From Micrococcaceae bacterium UBA3381 (GTDB lineage Bacteria > Actinomycetota > Actinomycetes > Actinomycetales > Micrococcaceae): a stretch of DNA of 10,621 nucleotides. The notes beneath the pieces are model-generated. The model worked only from the letters and a program-made list of their open reading frames with translations, was not told the origin of the DNA and made no database searches. Positions 6,419 through 10,621 of this stretch are shown in pieces. Position 1 is the first letter of the stretch. Every line of letters begins with the position of its first letter. The translations under genes and the position numbers were made by a program. The stretch is from positions 13,850 through 24,470 of the forward strand of contig DEPX01000207.1 of NCBI GenBank assembly GCA_002358975.1, read 5' to 3'.

Positions 6419-8209
6419 TTGACCGAACACTCTTTGCTGCCCGAAACCGAAAACTCTTTCGATACGCTCAACCTTGCCGAACCCGTCATCAAAGCGTTGG
6501 AAACCTTGGGCTATGAAACCCCATCACCTATTCAGGCACGGACCATTCCATTGCTTTTGGAAGGTCGCGACGTCGTAGGTCTGGCGCAGACCGGTACCGG
6601 AAAAACGGCCGCATTTGCGCTGCCTGCTCTCTCCAAACTAGCGGAAGCCAACGAAAAATACTCCGCTCCACAGGTCCTCGTGCTTGCGCCCACCCGCGAA
6701 CTGGCCTTGCAAGTTGCTGAAGCCTTTAGTTCTTATGCAGAACACGTCCCGTCTGCTTCAGTCGTTCCGGTATATGGTGGCTCGTCATATGGGCCCCAGT
6801 TGGCGGGGCTGCGTCGGGGGGCTGCCATTGTGGTGGGAACACCCGGTCGTGTCATTGATCACTTAGAGCGCGGATCGCTGGATCTGACTGACCTGAAATA
6901 TTTGGTGCTTGACGAAGCAGACGAGATGCTGCGTATGGGCTTTGCTGAGGAAGTCGACCGGATCTTATCCGAAACGCCACAAGATAAACAGACGGCGCTT
7001 TTTTCAGCCACCATGCCCAAGGCAATCCAGCGCATTACCGGCGATTACCTCAAAGATCCGGTACAAGTACATGTTGATGGGCAATCAAAGCCCGCCCAAA
7101 ATATTCGTCAGCGGTACTTGCAGGTCACCCAGCCGTGGAAACTTGAAGCGATGACCCGGCTACTCGAAACTGAAGACACGGATGGCATCATCGCTTTTGT
7201 GCGCACTCGAAACATGACCGAGGAGCTCACCAGCAAGCTGGTCGCTCGCGGTTTTGCTGCCGCGGCAATTTCTGGTGATATTCCGCAGCACATCCGAGAG
7301 AAAACCGTAGAAGACCTGCGCGCAGGGCGAATTGATATCTTAGTGGCAACCGATGTTGCCGCCCGTGGTCTCGATGTGGAACGCATCAGCCACGTCATCA
7401 ACTACGACATCCCGCATGATACGTCCTCCTATGTACACCGTATCGGGCGTACCGGCCGTGCCGGACGACAGGGCGACGCTATTTTGTTAATGACTCCCCG
7501 AGAGCGTTATTTACTGCGTTCTATTGAGAAAGCGACAAAACAGTCCGTTGAAGAAATGCAGCTGCCTACCCTGGATGAGGTAAACGCCTCACGACGTGCA
7601 GCATTTTCTGAAAGCATTACCCAGACCATGTCGGCGCATGCCCAAGAGCTATCCGTTTACCGGGATCTAGTAGCTCACTACATTGCTGAGCACGATGTGG
7701 CTGCGGTAGATATCGCAGCAGCACTTGCTTTGATGGCACAGGACGGACGACCACTGGAAGCCGAAGAGCCAGACTTGCCGCCATTGAACTTGCGCGAACG
7801 CCGGAAAGAACAGCGTGCAGAACGCACGAGCCGTCCGAAACGGGCCACTAAAGAGGGCCATGCCACATATTGGATTGGTGTTGGGCACAAGGATCGTGTG
7901 CGTCCCGGCAATATTGTCGGTGCTATCGCCAACGAAGGAAATCTGGATATTTCCGATATTGGAGATATCAGTATTCGACCAACATTTTCACTGGTGGAAC
8001 TCCCAGAAAATCTGTCAGCAAAACAGGAAGATGCATTGAAAAAGGCTGTGGTCGCAGGCCGCAAACTCAATCTTCGATTGGACCGTGGTGCGCCGAAATC
8101 GTCTGGTTCTCGCGGGGGATCCCACGGTGGTTTCGACCCAGCACAACGTGGCCAAAAGACGAAACAACGCTGGTCGAAAGCCAAAAAACGGACTCAACAA
8201 CACAGCTAA
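6419..8209 (+). CDS. deaD: DEAD-box ATP-dependent RNA helicase, DeaD/CsdA type
   Basis: Unwinds RNA duplexes using ATP and is expected to act in ribosome assembly and mRNA turnover, often in the cold. All core motifs are present (numbering from the TTG at 6416): Q motif GYETPSPIQ 32-40, motif I AQTGTGKT 57-64, Ia PTRELAL 92-98, Ib TPGR 142-145, II DEAD 166-169, III SAT 197-199, V ATDVAARGLD 311-320, VI HRIGRTGRAGR 341-351. After a dimerisation-like stretch and a basic linker (459-478) comes the RNA-binding domain of the DbpA/CsdA class (about 483-557, WIGVGHKDRVRPGNIVGAI), then a basic Gly/Ser/Lys tail. Either of two adjacent TTG codons (6416 or 6419) can be the start; spacing favours 6419. 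The region upstream from 6317 has no clear promoter and may be a long leader, as in cold-regulated helicases. That regulatory point is inference. Confidence 0.95.
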   Translation: MTEHSLLPETENSFDTLNLAEPVIKALETLGYETPSPIQARTIPLLLEGRDVVGLAQTGTGKTAAFALPALSKLAEANEKYSAPQVLVLAPTRELALQVAEAFSSYAEHVPSASVVPVYGGSSYGPQLAGLRRGAAIVVGTPGRVIDHLERGSLDLTDLKYLVLDEADEMLRMGFAEEVDRILSETPQDKQTALFSATMPKAIQRITGDYLKDPVQVHVDGQSKPAQNIRQRYLQVTQPWKLEAMTRLLETEDTDGIIAFVRTRNMTEELTSKLVARGFAAAAISGDIPQHIREKTVEDLRAGRIDILVATDVAARGLDVERISHVINYDIPHDTSSYVHRIGRTGRAGRQGDAILLMTPRERYLLRSIEKATKQSVEEMQLPTLDEVNASRRAAFSESITQTMSAHAQELSVYRDLVAHYIAEHDVAAVDIAAALALMAQDGRPLEAEEPDLPPLNLRERRKEQRAERTSRPKRATKEGHATYWIGVGHKDRVRPGNIVGAIANEGNLDISDIGDISIRPTFSLVELPENLSAKQEDALKKAVVAGRKLNLRLDRGAPKSSGSRGGSHGGFDPAQRGQKTKQRWSKAKKRTQQHS

Positions 8210-8251
8210 ATACTGACTAGGTGATGTTGAGCATAAACGAGACCATGGATT

Positions 8252-8279
8252 TTGTCTTTTGATTATTTGTTGGTAAAGT
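8252..8279 (+). promoter_or_regulatory. Probable promoter of tRNA-Thr
   Basis: TTGTCT (8252-8257) and TAAAGT (8274-8279) are 16 bases apart, in an A/T-rich stretch that stands out from its surroundings. The -10 box ends 11 bases before the tRNA 5' end, leaving a leader of a few bases for RNase P to remove. Confidence 0.42.
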
Positions 8280-8290
8280 CTTATCTCGTT

Positions 8291-8362
8291 GCCCCGATAG
8301 CTCAGTGGTAGAGCGCCATCTTGGTAAGATGGAGGTCCCGGGATCGATTCCCGGTCGGGGCT
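8291..8362 (+). tRNA. tRNA-Thr (anticodon GGT)
   Basis: A complete 72-base cloverleaf. The acceptor stem GCCCCGA pairs with TCGGGGC (8355-8361), discriminator base T8362. The D arm contains AGCTCAGTGGTAGAGC. The anticodon stem CCATC/GATGG encloses the loop TTGGTAA with GGT at 8323-8325, and the T arm carries GATTC in the loop. CCA is not encoded. It reads ACC and ACU codons. Confidence 0.96.
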
Positions 8363-8370
8363 CTGATCGA

Positions 8371-8400
8371 AATAGCCTGCGAGCTTCGCAGGCTATTTTT
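8371..8400 (+). terminator. Terminator after tRNA-Thr
   Basis: AATAGCCTGCGA (8371-8382) pairs perfectly with TCGCAGGCTATT (8386-8397) around a 3-base loop, and the stem end plus TTT gives a run of five T. A classic intrinsic terminator 9 bases after the tRNA. It implies that tRNA-Met downstream has its own promoter or depends on read-through. Confidence 0.85.
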
Positions 8401-8423
8401 ATCCAGCGTCAGGTAGCTGACTT

Positions 8424-8497
8424 GGCTGTGTAGCTCAGTTGGTGAGAGCGCACGACTCATAATCGTGAGGTCGGCGGTTCGAATCCGCCCACAGCTA
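8424..8497 (+). tRNA. tRNA-Met (anticodon CAT), used as an integration site
   Basis: A 74-base cloverleaf. The acceptor stem GGCTGTG pairs with CACAGCT (8490-8496; the terminal pair is G-U), discriminator A8497. The anticodon stem CACGA/TCGTG encloses CTCATAA with CAT at 8458-8460. The T arm is GGCGG-TTCGAAT-CCGCC. A G-U first pair rather than a C-A mismatch makes this elongator Met, not initiator; a tRNA-Ile2 with a modified C34 also carries a CAT anticodon and cannot be excluded by anticodon alone. The bases after A8497 are CTC, so CCA is not encoded here. The last 26 bases of the gene and the next base are repeated exactly at 9966-9992. Confidence 0.93.
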
Positions 8498-8498
8498 C
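8472..8498 (+). repeat. Left attachment site (attL core) at the tRNA-Met 3' end
   Basis: These 27 bases, covering the T arm, the 3' acceptor strand and one base beyond the tRNA, are identical to 9966-9992. Identity stops abruptly on both sides: the preceding bases are GTGAGGT here and TTTTGTC at the other copy, and the following bases are TC here and CA there. An exact copy limited to a tRNA 3' end is the usual core of a tyrosine-integrase attachment site. Confidence 0.75.
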
Positions 8499-8502
8499 TC
8501 TG

Positions 8503-8530
8503 ATAGTCCCGCATGTTTGTGCGGGACTAT
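8503..8530 (+). terminator. Hairpin after tRNA-Met (left end of the element)
   Basis: ATAGTCCCGC (8503-8512) pairs with GCGGGACTAT (8521-8530), extended by an A-T pair in the loop. It is followed by TACTG, without a good T run. It lies just inside the left attachment site, so the element brings its own hairpin for the tRNA transcript. CTCTGAT occurs directly after the core here (8498-8504) and also at the end of tRNA-Thr (8361-8367). Confidence 0.6.
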
Positions 8531-8569
8531 TACTGTTTCTGAGACGATCATTGCTCATGCTTCTCTGCC

Positions 8570-8593
8570 TGTTGTTAGCCAGTTTGTTAGCCA
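8570..8593 (+). repeat. Tandem 12-base repeats, possible integrase arm sites
   Basis: Two adjacent 12-base units, TGTTGTTAGCCA (8570-8581) and GTTTGTTAGCCA (8582-8593), share their last ten bases exactly; a further TTGT follows. They lie about 75-95 bases inside the left attachment core. Direct repeats of 10-12 bases in this position are typical arm-type binding sites of tyrosine integrases. The remaining bases from 8531 to about 8718 hold no open frame that I can support. Confidence 0.4.
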
Positions 8594-8718
8594 TTGTCAC
8601 GTGCTTGCATATCGCGGCACACGATAGCACGGTGTCATTTTAGCGAAGAAAACACGGACATGCAGCGTCTCCGCTGTTTCACTTTATACGGCCTTGGTTA
8701 TAAGCATTATGCGCACCT

Positions 8719-8755
8719 AACCTAGGTTGCGTACTTTACCCAAGTTGCGTATGTT
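8719..8755 (+). promoter_or_regulatory. Leaderless promoter with palindrome and direct repeats, upstream of the HTH gene
   Basis: TTGCGT (8727-8732) and TATGTT (8750-8755) are 17 bases apart, and the -10 box ends 6 bases before the ATG at 8762, so the message would be leaderless. A perfect palindrome AACCTAGGTT (8719-8728) overlaps the -35. The direct repeats AGGTTGCGTA (8724-8733) and AAGTTGCGTA (8742-8751), 18 bases apart, cover the -35 and reach the -10. Such placement suggests repressor binding, possibly autoregulation by the downstream HTH protein; that is inference. Confidence 0.45.
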
Positions 8756-8761
8756 GGGGTT

Positions 8762-8968
8762 ATGGCCACCAGAAAAGATGATCATCTTCAAACAATCCAA
8801 GAAGCGTCCGACGAACTCGAAAAACACGAGACTAAGACCCTGAAAATACGTCAAGACCGGGACAACAAAATCCGGGTCGCCATCAAAGACAATGTGACCA
8901 TGTACGCTATCTCGAAGCAGATTGGTATCTCTGAGGCGGCAGTCGCTAAAATACGCGACAATAACTAG
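8762..8968 (+). CDS. Small helix-turn-helix protein (element-borne, hypothetical)
   Basis: 68 residues. Residues 8-42 are a charged, probably helical stretch (EASDELEKHETKTLKIRQDR). Residues 47-66 (MYAISKQIGISEAAVAKIRD) read as a helix-turn-helix: a first helix with AISKQIG, a glycine turn, then SEAAVAKI as recognition helix. Small proteins with this layout, ending in a pattern like YAIAKALGVSRQAVYKI, are common in actinobacterial phages and plasmids, where they are probable DNA-binding regulators. Not a recognised named family. The ATG lies 6 bases after a -10 box with no ribosome-binding site, so leaderless translation is likely. The lipoprotein gene starts 14 bases downstream and is probably co-transcribed, so this protein may control it. 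Confidence 0.72.
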   Translation: MATRKDDHLQTIQEASDELEKHETKTLKIRQDRDNKIRVAIKDNVTMYAISKQIGISEAAVAKIRDNN

Positions 8969-8982
8969 AAAGTCTTTTACCA

Positions 8983-9699
8983 ATGAAAACGAAAACCCTC
9001 ATCACCACGCTATCCGTAGCCGCTCTTGCTCTTGCCGGGTGTGCTAGTAATGATACTCAGTCTGCTGGTAAAACCATGCAACCACTAGCCCCAGGTTTTG
9101 AAGATGATGGGATGCCGCCCATGGACGATGACTACCACCCAGCCGGCATAGACGACGATGGATTTGACCCCATGGACGGTATGGGCATCATGGAGGGCGG
9201 GGAATACGAAATTTACTCCATGGACGGGGCGCACATCGTATTCGACCTGCCCAGCGACTCTAGTAGTGATGAGCTGAAAGAAATTGAGCAATACAGGGAA
9301 ACCCTCGAAGCTGATCCTGTCACTTATTTGATAGCTGATGTGGACAACCGTGACGGGGCGGCGTCTGCAAGCATGCGCAGCGTTAGCGTTTTTGATGAGG
9401 ACGGCAAAGAGTATGAGTTCATTGAGGCGGATACAGCAATAAGTGACTGGTCAGCGATATGGGCCATAGATGATGATGAGTACTATATGCCTGATGGTAC
9501 GGAAATTTCTGAGGATGAGGCATATCAGCTTTGGGATTATGAGGATGATGTTACTGAGTCGCTGACTACGGAAGTTTCTCAGGCTGGCAGGGAGACGGTT
9601 GTTCTCATGTATGAGGGTGATGATTTGCCGGATGAGTTCACGCGGGTTGCTGCATCCGTGTCGGGTTTTGATGAGGATGCTTTCCCTACTGATTGGTGA
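8983..9699 (+). CDS. Highly acidic lipoprotein of unknown function (element cargo)
   Basis: 238 residues. The N-terminus is a clear lipoprotein signal: KTK start, hydrophobic stretch 6-18, lipobox L17-A-G-C20, so it should be exported and anchored on the outer face of the membrane. Residues 45-85 are packed with Asp, Gly, Met and Pro (DDGMPPMDDDYHPAGIDDD, then DGFDPMDGMGIMEGG). The rest alternates acidic segments with short beta-like stretches (TYLIADVDN, ETVVLMYEGDDLPDEFTRVAAS), the last faintly like the C-terminal strands of DUF4352-type secreted domains. I do not recognise a family. AGAAAG (8967-8972) 10 bases before the ATG is a weak ribosome-binding site that overlaps the stop of the HTH gene, so coupling is likely. 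As cargo of a small integrated element it could serve surface exclusion or niche adaptation; neither is shown. Confidence 0.8.
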   Translation: MKTKTLITTLSVAALALAGCASNDTQSAGKTMQPLAPGFEDDGMPPMDDDYHPAGIDDDGFDPMDGMGIMEGGEYEIYSMDGAHIVFDLPSDSSSDELKEIEQYRETLEADPVTYLIADVDNRDGAASASMRSVSVFDEDGKEYEFIEADTAISDWSAIWAIDDDEYYMPDGTEISEDEAYQLWDYEDDVTESLTTEVSQAGRETVVLMYEGDDLPDEFTRVAASVSGFDEDAFPTDW

Positions 9700-9723
9700 C
9701 TTGTTTTTAGACTTAAAAATTTT

Positions 9724-9759
9724 GCCCCACTCACTATCCTGTGTGGACAGTGGCGGGGC
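9724..9759. terminator. Hairpin terminator between the lipoprotein gene and the acidic fragment
   Basis: GCCCCACTCACTATCC (9724-9739) pairs with GGACAGTGGCGGGGC (9745-9759) with one bulge and G-U pairs, around a TGTGT loop. It lies 24 bases after the lipoprotein stop. On the minus strand the hairpin is followed by AAAATTTTT, so it could also stop transcription from the right. The plus-strand side has only TATTTG. Confidence 0.6.
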
Positions 9760-9810
9760 TATTTGAGAACCGCACCACACGCATTTTACGGTGGTACGAT
9801 CGGTTACCAG

Positions 9811-9966
9811 CTACTCTACATCAGCAGCGTGGCGTGGTTCGGTATCTTCGGTTTCGTCAAACTCTGCGTTCAGTTCGTCTAGTTCCGCGTCTACAGCATC
9901 AAAATCAAGATCATCGTCAGTGTCATCTTGTTCGATTTCAATCAACTGTTTTGGGGTGTTTTGTCC
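9811..9966 (-). pseudogene. Acidic reading-frame fragment abutting the right attachment site
   Basis: On the minus strand an open frame ends in TAG at 9811 and encodes a strikingly acidic tail (QDDTDDDLDFDAVDAELDEL, then NAEFDETEDTEPRHAADVE). Upstream the frame runs into the repeated tRNA 3' end, whose antisense gives the non-specific peptide CGRIRTAG, so the true 5' part is missing or is very short (a TTG at 9943-9945 would leave 44 residues, without a ribosome-binding site). The bias towards Asp/Glu with repeated D-x-x-D spacing looks like real coding sequence. I do not recognise the family. It may be the C-terminus of an element gene lost when the element shrank. Confidence 0.35.
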
Positions 9967-9992
9967 GGCGGTTCGAATCCGCCCACAGCTAC
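9966..9992 (+). repeat. Right attachment site (attR core), copy of the tRNA-Met 3' end
   Basis: Exact 27-base copy of 8472-8498. The rest of the tRNA (D arm, anticodon arm) is absent upstream, so this is not a second tRNA gene. After the core the bases are CA, completing ACCA (9991-9994): this copy encodes the CCA end that the intact tRNA-Met lacks. Together with the hairpin that follows, this is probably the original 3' end of tRNA-Met displaced by the insertion. Confidence 0.75.
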
Positions 9993-9996
9993 CAAA

Positions 9997-10026
9997 GAAA
10001 CCCCACATGCTTGCATGTGGGGTTTC
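9997..10026 (+). terminator. Hairpin just right of attR, probable original tRNA-Met terminator
   Basis: GAAACCCCACATGC (9997-10010) pairs perfectly over 14 bases with GCATGTGGGGTTTC (10013-10026). It sits 2 bases after the encoded CCA, where a tRNA terminator belongs. The Ts at the 3' side are part of the stem, and no extra T run follows. Confidence 0.6.
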
Positions 10027-10084
10027 CACGTCCCCTGTGTTTTCTCCCGGGGGAGCTGGGCAGAACCTGCCCTGCTAGGGGAAC

Positions 10085-10109
10085 TTAATCCAAGGCCAGG
10101 CAGGATTAA
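10085..10109 (-). terminator. Weak hairpin at the creatinase stop codon
   Basis: TTAATCC (10085-10091) pairs with GGATTAA (10103-10109) around an 11-base loop; the stem overlaps the creatinase stop. No T run follows on the minus strand, so its role as a terminator is uncertain. Confidence 0.25.
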
Positions 10110-10621
10110 TCGATAATGTTATGATCTGGGCCAACTTCAAACCCGGTGATGTTTTCGACTCCATCTTCGCTAATGACCAGGATGTCATGTTCCCGGTATG
10201 CACCGGCACCCGGAAGATGGTTAGGAATGGTGAGCATGGGTTCCATTGAGACCACCATTCCTGGTTGCAGCACGGTCTCGATATCTTCACGGAACTCCAT
10301 GGCGGCTTCACGACCGTAGTATGGGCTCATCACACCAAAGGAGTGGCCGTAGCCGATTGGAGCATACTGTAATAGGTCGTGGTCTTCGAAAAAGCGGTTA
10401 ATGGTGGCTGCAACTTCCTGGGCAACAGCACCTGGTTTAATGAGTTCAAGCCCTAACTCATAGGCTTCTATATTCAGTTTCCACAGTTCGAGGCTGCGTT
10501 TATCCGGCTGGCCCAAAAACATGGTTCGTTCCATGGCCGTATAGTGTCCTGACATCATCGGAAAGAGGTTCACCGACAAGATATCGCCTTTTTGCAACTG
10601 ACGGGTGGTAGGCCAATTATG
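10106..10621 (-). CDS. Creatinase (creatine amidinohydrolase), C-terminal part, cut by window edge
   Basis: Hydrolyses creatine to sarcosine and urea in the cytoplasm. The window holds the last 171 residues of an enzyme of about 400, in the metallopeptidase-like pita-bread fold (M24 superfamily) that in creatinase works without metal. The frame is open to the edge, and the first visible residues (HNWPTTRQLQKGD) match the Pseudomonas putida enzyme from its catalytic His232 onward. The two glutamates known to hold the guanidinium group are present, in TAMERTMFL (Glu262) and VVSMEPML (Glu358). Other shared blocks are YGHSFG, YYGREA, LPGAGAYREHDIL and the C-terminal NIID. Creatinase is separated from ordinary Xaa-Pro aminopeptidases by these blocks and by the lack of the metal-ligand set. 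The upstream gene part and any sarcosine-pathway partners lie outside the window. Confidence 0.88.
   Translation of the reverse strand, partial: HNWPTTRQLQKGDILSVNLFPMMSGHYTAMERTMFLGQPDKRSLELWKLNIEAYELGLELIKPGAVAQEVAATINRFFEDHDLLQYAPIGYGHSFGVMSPYYGREAAMEFREDIETVLQPGMVVSMEPMLTIPNHLPGAGAYREHDILVISEDGVENITGFEVGPDHNIID

Larger units (their letters stand above)
8472..9992. mobile_element. Small integrase-less element in tRNA-Met (about 1.5 kb)
   Basis: The interval is bounded by exact 27-base direct repeats of the tRNA-Met 3' end; the distance from repeat to repeat is 1,494 bases. The 5' copy keeps the tRNA whole, as is normal after integration into a tRNA gene. Inside are two co-directional genes (a small helix-turn-helix protein and an acidic lipoprotein), tandem repeats near the left end, and an acidic reading-frame fragment at the right end. 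The second half of the lipoprotein gene uses many T-ending and A/T-rich codons, unlike the housekeeping genes to the left. No integrase, excisionase, replication or transfer gene is present. Known comparisons are elements with attachment sites but no integrase that are mobilised in trans, and decayed genomic islands. Which applies here cannot be decided from the sequence. Confidence 0.62.
9700..10105. other. Element right end and junction with the chromosome
   Basis: Apart from the acidic fragment, the terminator and the right attachment site described separately, this stretch holds no gene. Bases 9761-9810 show nothing clear beyond a small inverted repeat GGTA...TACC (9794-9807). Bases 10027-10084, beyond the element, are rich in short palindromes such as CTCCCGGGGGAG (10044-10055) and GGGCAGAACCTGCCC (10058-10072) but lack an open frame. 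They probably form the chromosomal spacer between the original tRNA terminator and the creatinase gene. Confidence 0.5.

Noticed and set aside
7678..8184. Minus-strand 168-residue frame inside deaD
   Set aside because: Shadow of a strongly supported helicase coding region in a G+C-biased frame; rich in Ser/Arg/Pro, with no domain features.
8302..8514. Minus-strand 70-residue frame (MRDYQSSCGRIRTAD...) across both tRNA genes
   Set aside because: It is the antisense of two functional tRNAs and a terminator; the peptide CGRIRTAD is a well-known artefact of tRNA 3' ends.
8717..8983. Minus-strand 88-residue frame opposite the HTH gene
   Set aside because: It is the complement of the HTH gene and its promoter, and lacks its own ribosome-binding site and recognisable motifs.
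9808..9817. CAGCTACTCT, matching 10 bases of the tRNA-Met end (8492-8501), as a third attachment site
   Set aside because: Only 10 bases match, with no T-arm sequence upstream, and it coincides with the stop of the acidic frame. Chance is sufficient.
8472..9992. A CRISPR array or toxin-antitoxin pair inside the element
   Set aside because: Only one tandem pair of 12-base repeats exists, without spacers. The second gene is an exported lipoprotein, not a small toxin, so neither system fits.
9741..10116. Plus-strand frames of 60-115 residues in the right end of the element
   Set aside because: They run through a terminator hairpin, the attachment core and the tRNA terminator; no promoter or ribosome-binding site, and no protein-like composition. 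The opposite strand has the more convincing acidic frame.
10106..10621. Methionine aminopeptidase or Xaa-Pro dipeptidase as the identity of the right-edge gene
   Set aside because: The metal-ligand pattern of those enzymes is not met, whereas the catalytic His, both guanidinium-binding Glu residues and long stretches match creatinase.

Overview
The window looks like a piece of an actinobacterial chromosome of moderate G+C. A relative of the Micrococcaceae is my best guess, made from protein similarity and gene order alone. Three things point to Actinobacteria. The cystathionine beta-synthase carries the actinobacterial PDSGRGYLGKIF block and sits next to a MetB-type enzyme. A DeaD-type RNA helicase has a long basic tail. 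Several genes also appear to start at, or within a few bases of, their transcription start, with a TAnnnT -10 box about 5-9 bases before the start codon and no Shine-Dalgarno sequence (leaderless mRNAs).

Layout, left to right. Positions 1-1725, minus strand: the first 20 codons of an ABC-transporter permease (cut by the window edge), preceded in the operon by a family-5 substrate-binding lipoprotein. Positions 1726-2101: a gene-poor stretch with only a weak relic of coding sequence. Positions 2102-3465: a thioredoxin on the plus strand and an AlkA-like DNA glycosylase on the minus strand, whose stop codons overlap tail to tail. Positions 3522-6244: cystathionine beta-synthase and a cystathionine gamma-lyase/synthase, 20 bases apart, which together form the reverse transsulfuration route from homocysteine and serine to cysteine; a good hairpin terminator follows. 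Positions 6416-8209: a DEAD-box RNA helicase. Positions 8291-8530: tRNA-Thr(GGT) and tRNA-Met(CAT), each with its own hairpin.

The most interesting part is 8472-9992. The last 26 bases of tRNA-Met plus one following base are repeated exactly at 9966-9992, and the sequence between is unlike its surroundings. This is the signature of site-specific integration into a tRNA 3' end. The element is only about 1.5 kb and has no integrase. It holds a 68-residue helix-turn-helix protein, a very acidic lipoprotein of unknown function 14 bases downstream, and an acidic reading-frame fragment against the right end. Tandem 12-base repeats near the left end resemble integrase arm sites. The arrangement fits a minimal integrative element that depends on an integrase supplied elsewhere, or the remnant of a larger island.

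To the right, ordinary chromosome resumes with the original tRNA terminator hairpin and the C-terminal 171 residues of a creatinase on the minus strand, cut by the window edge exactly at its catalytic histidine.
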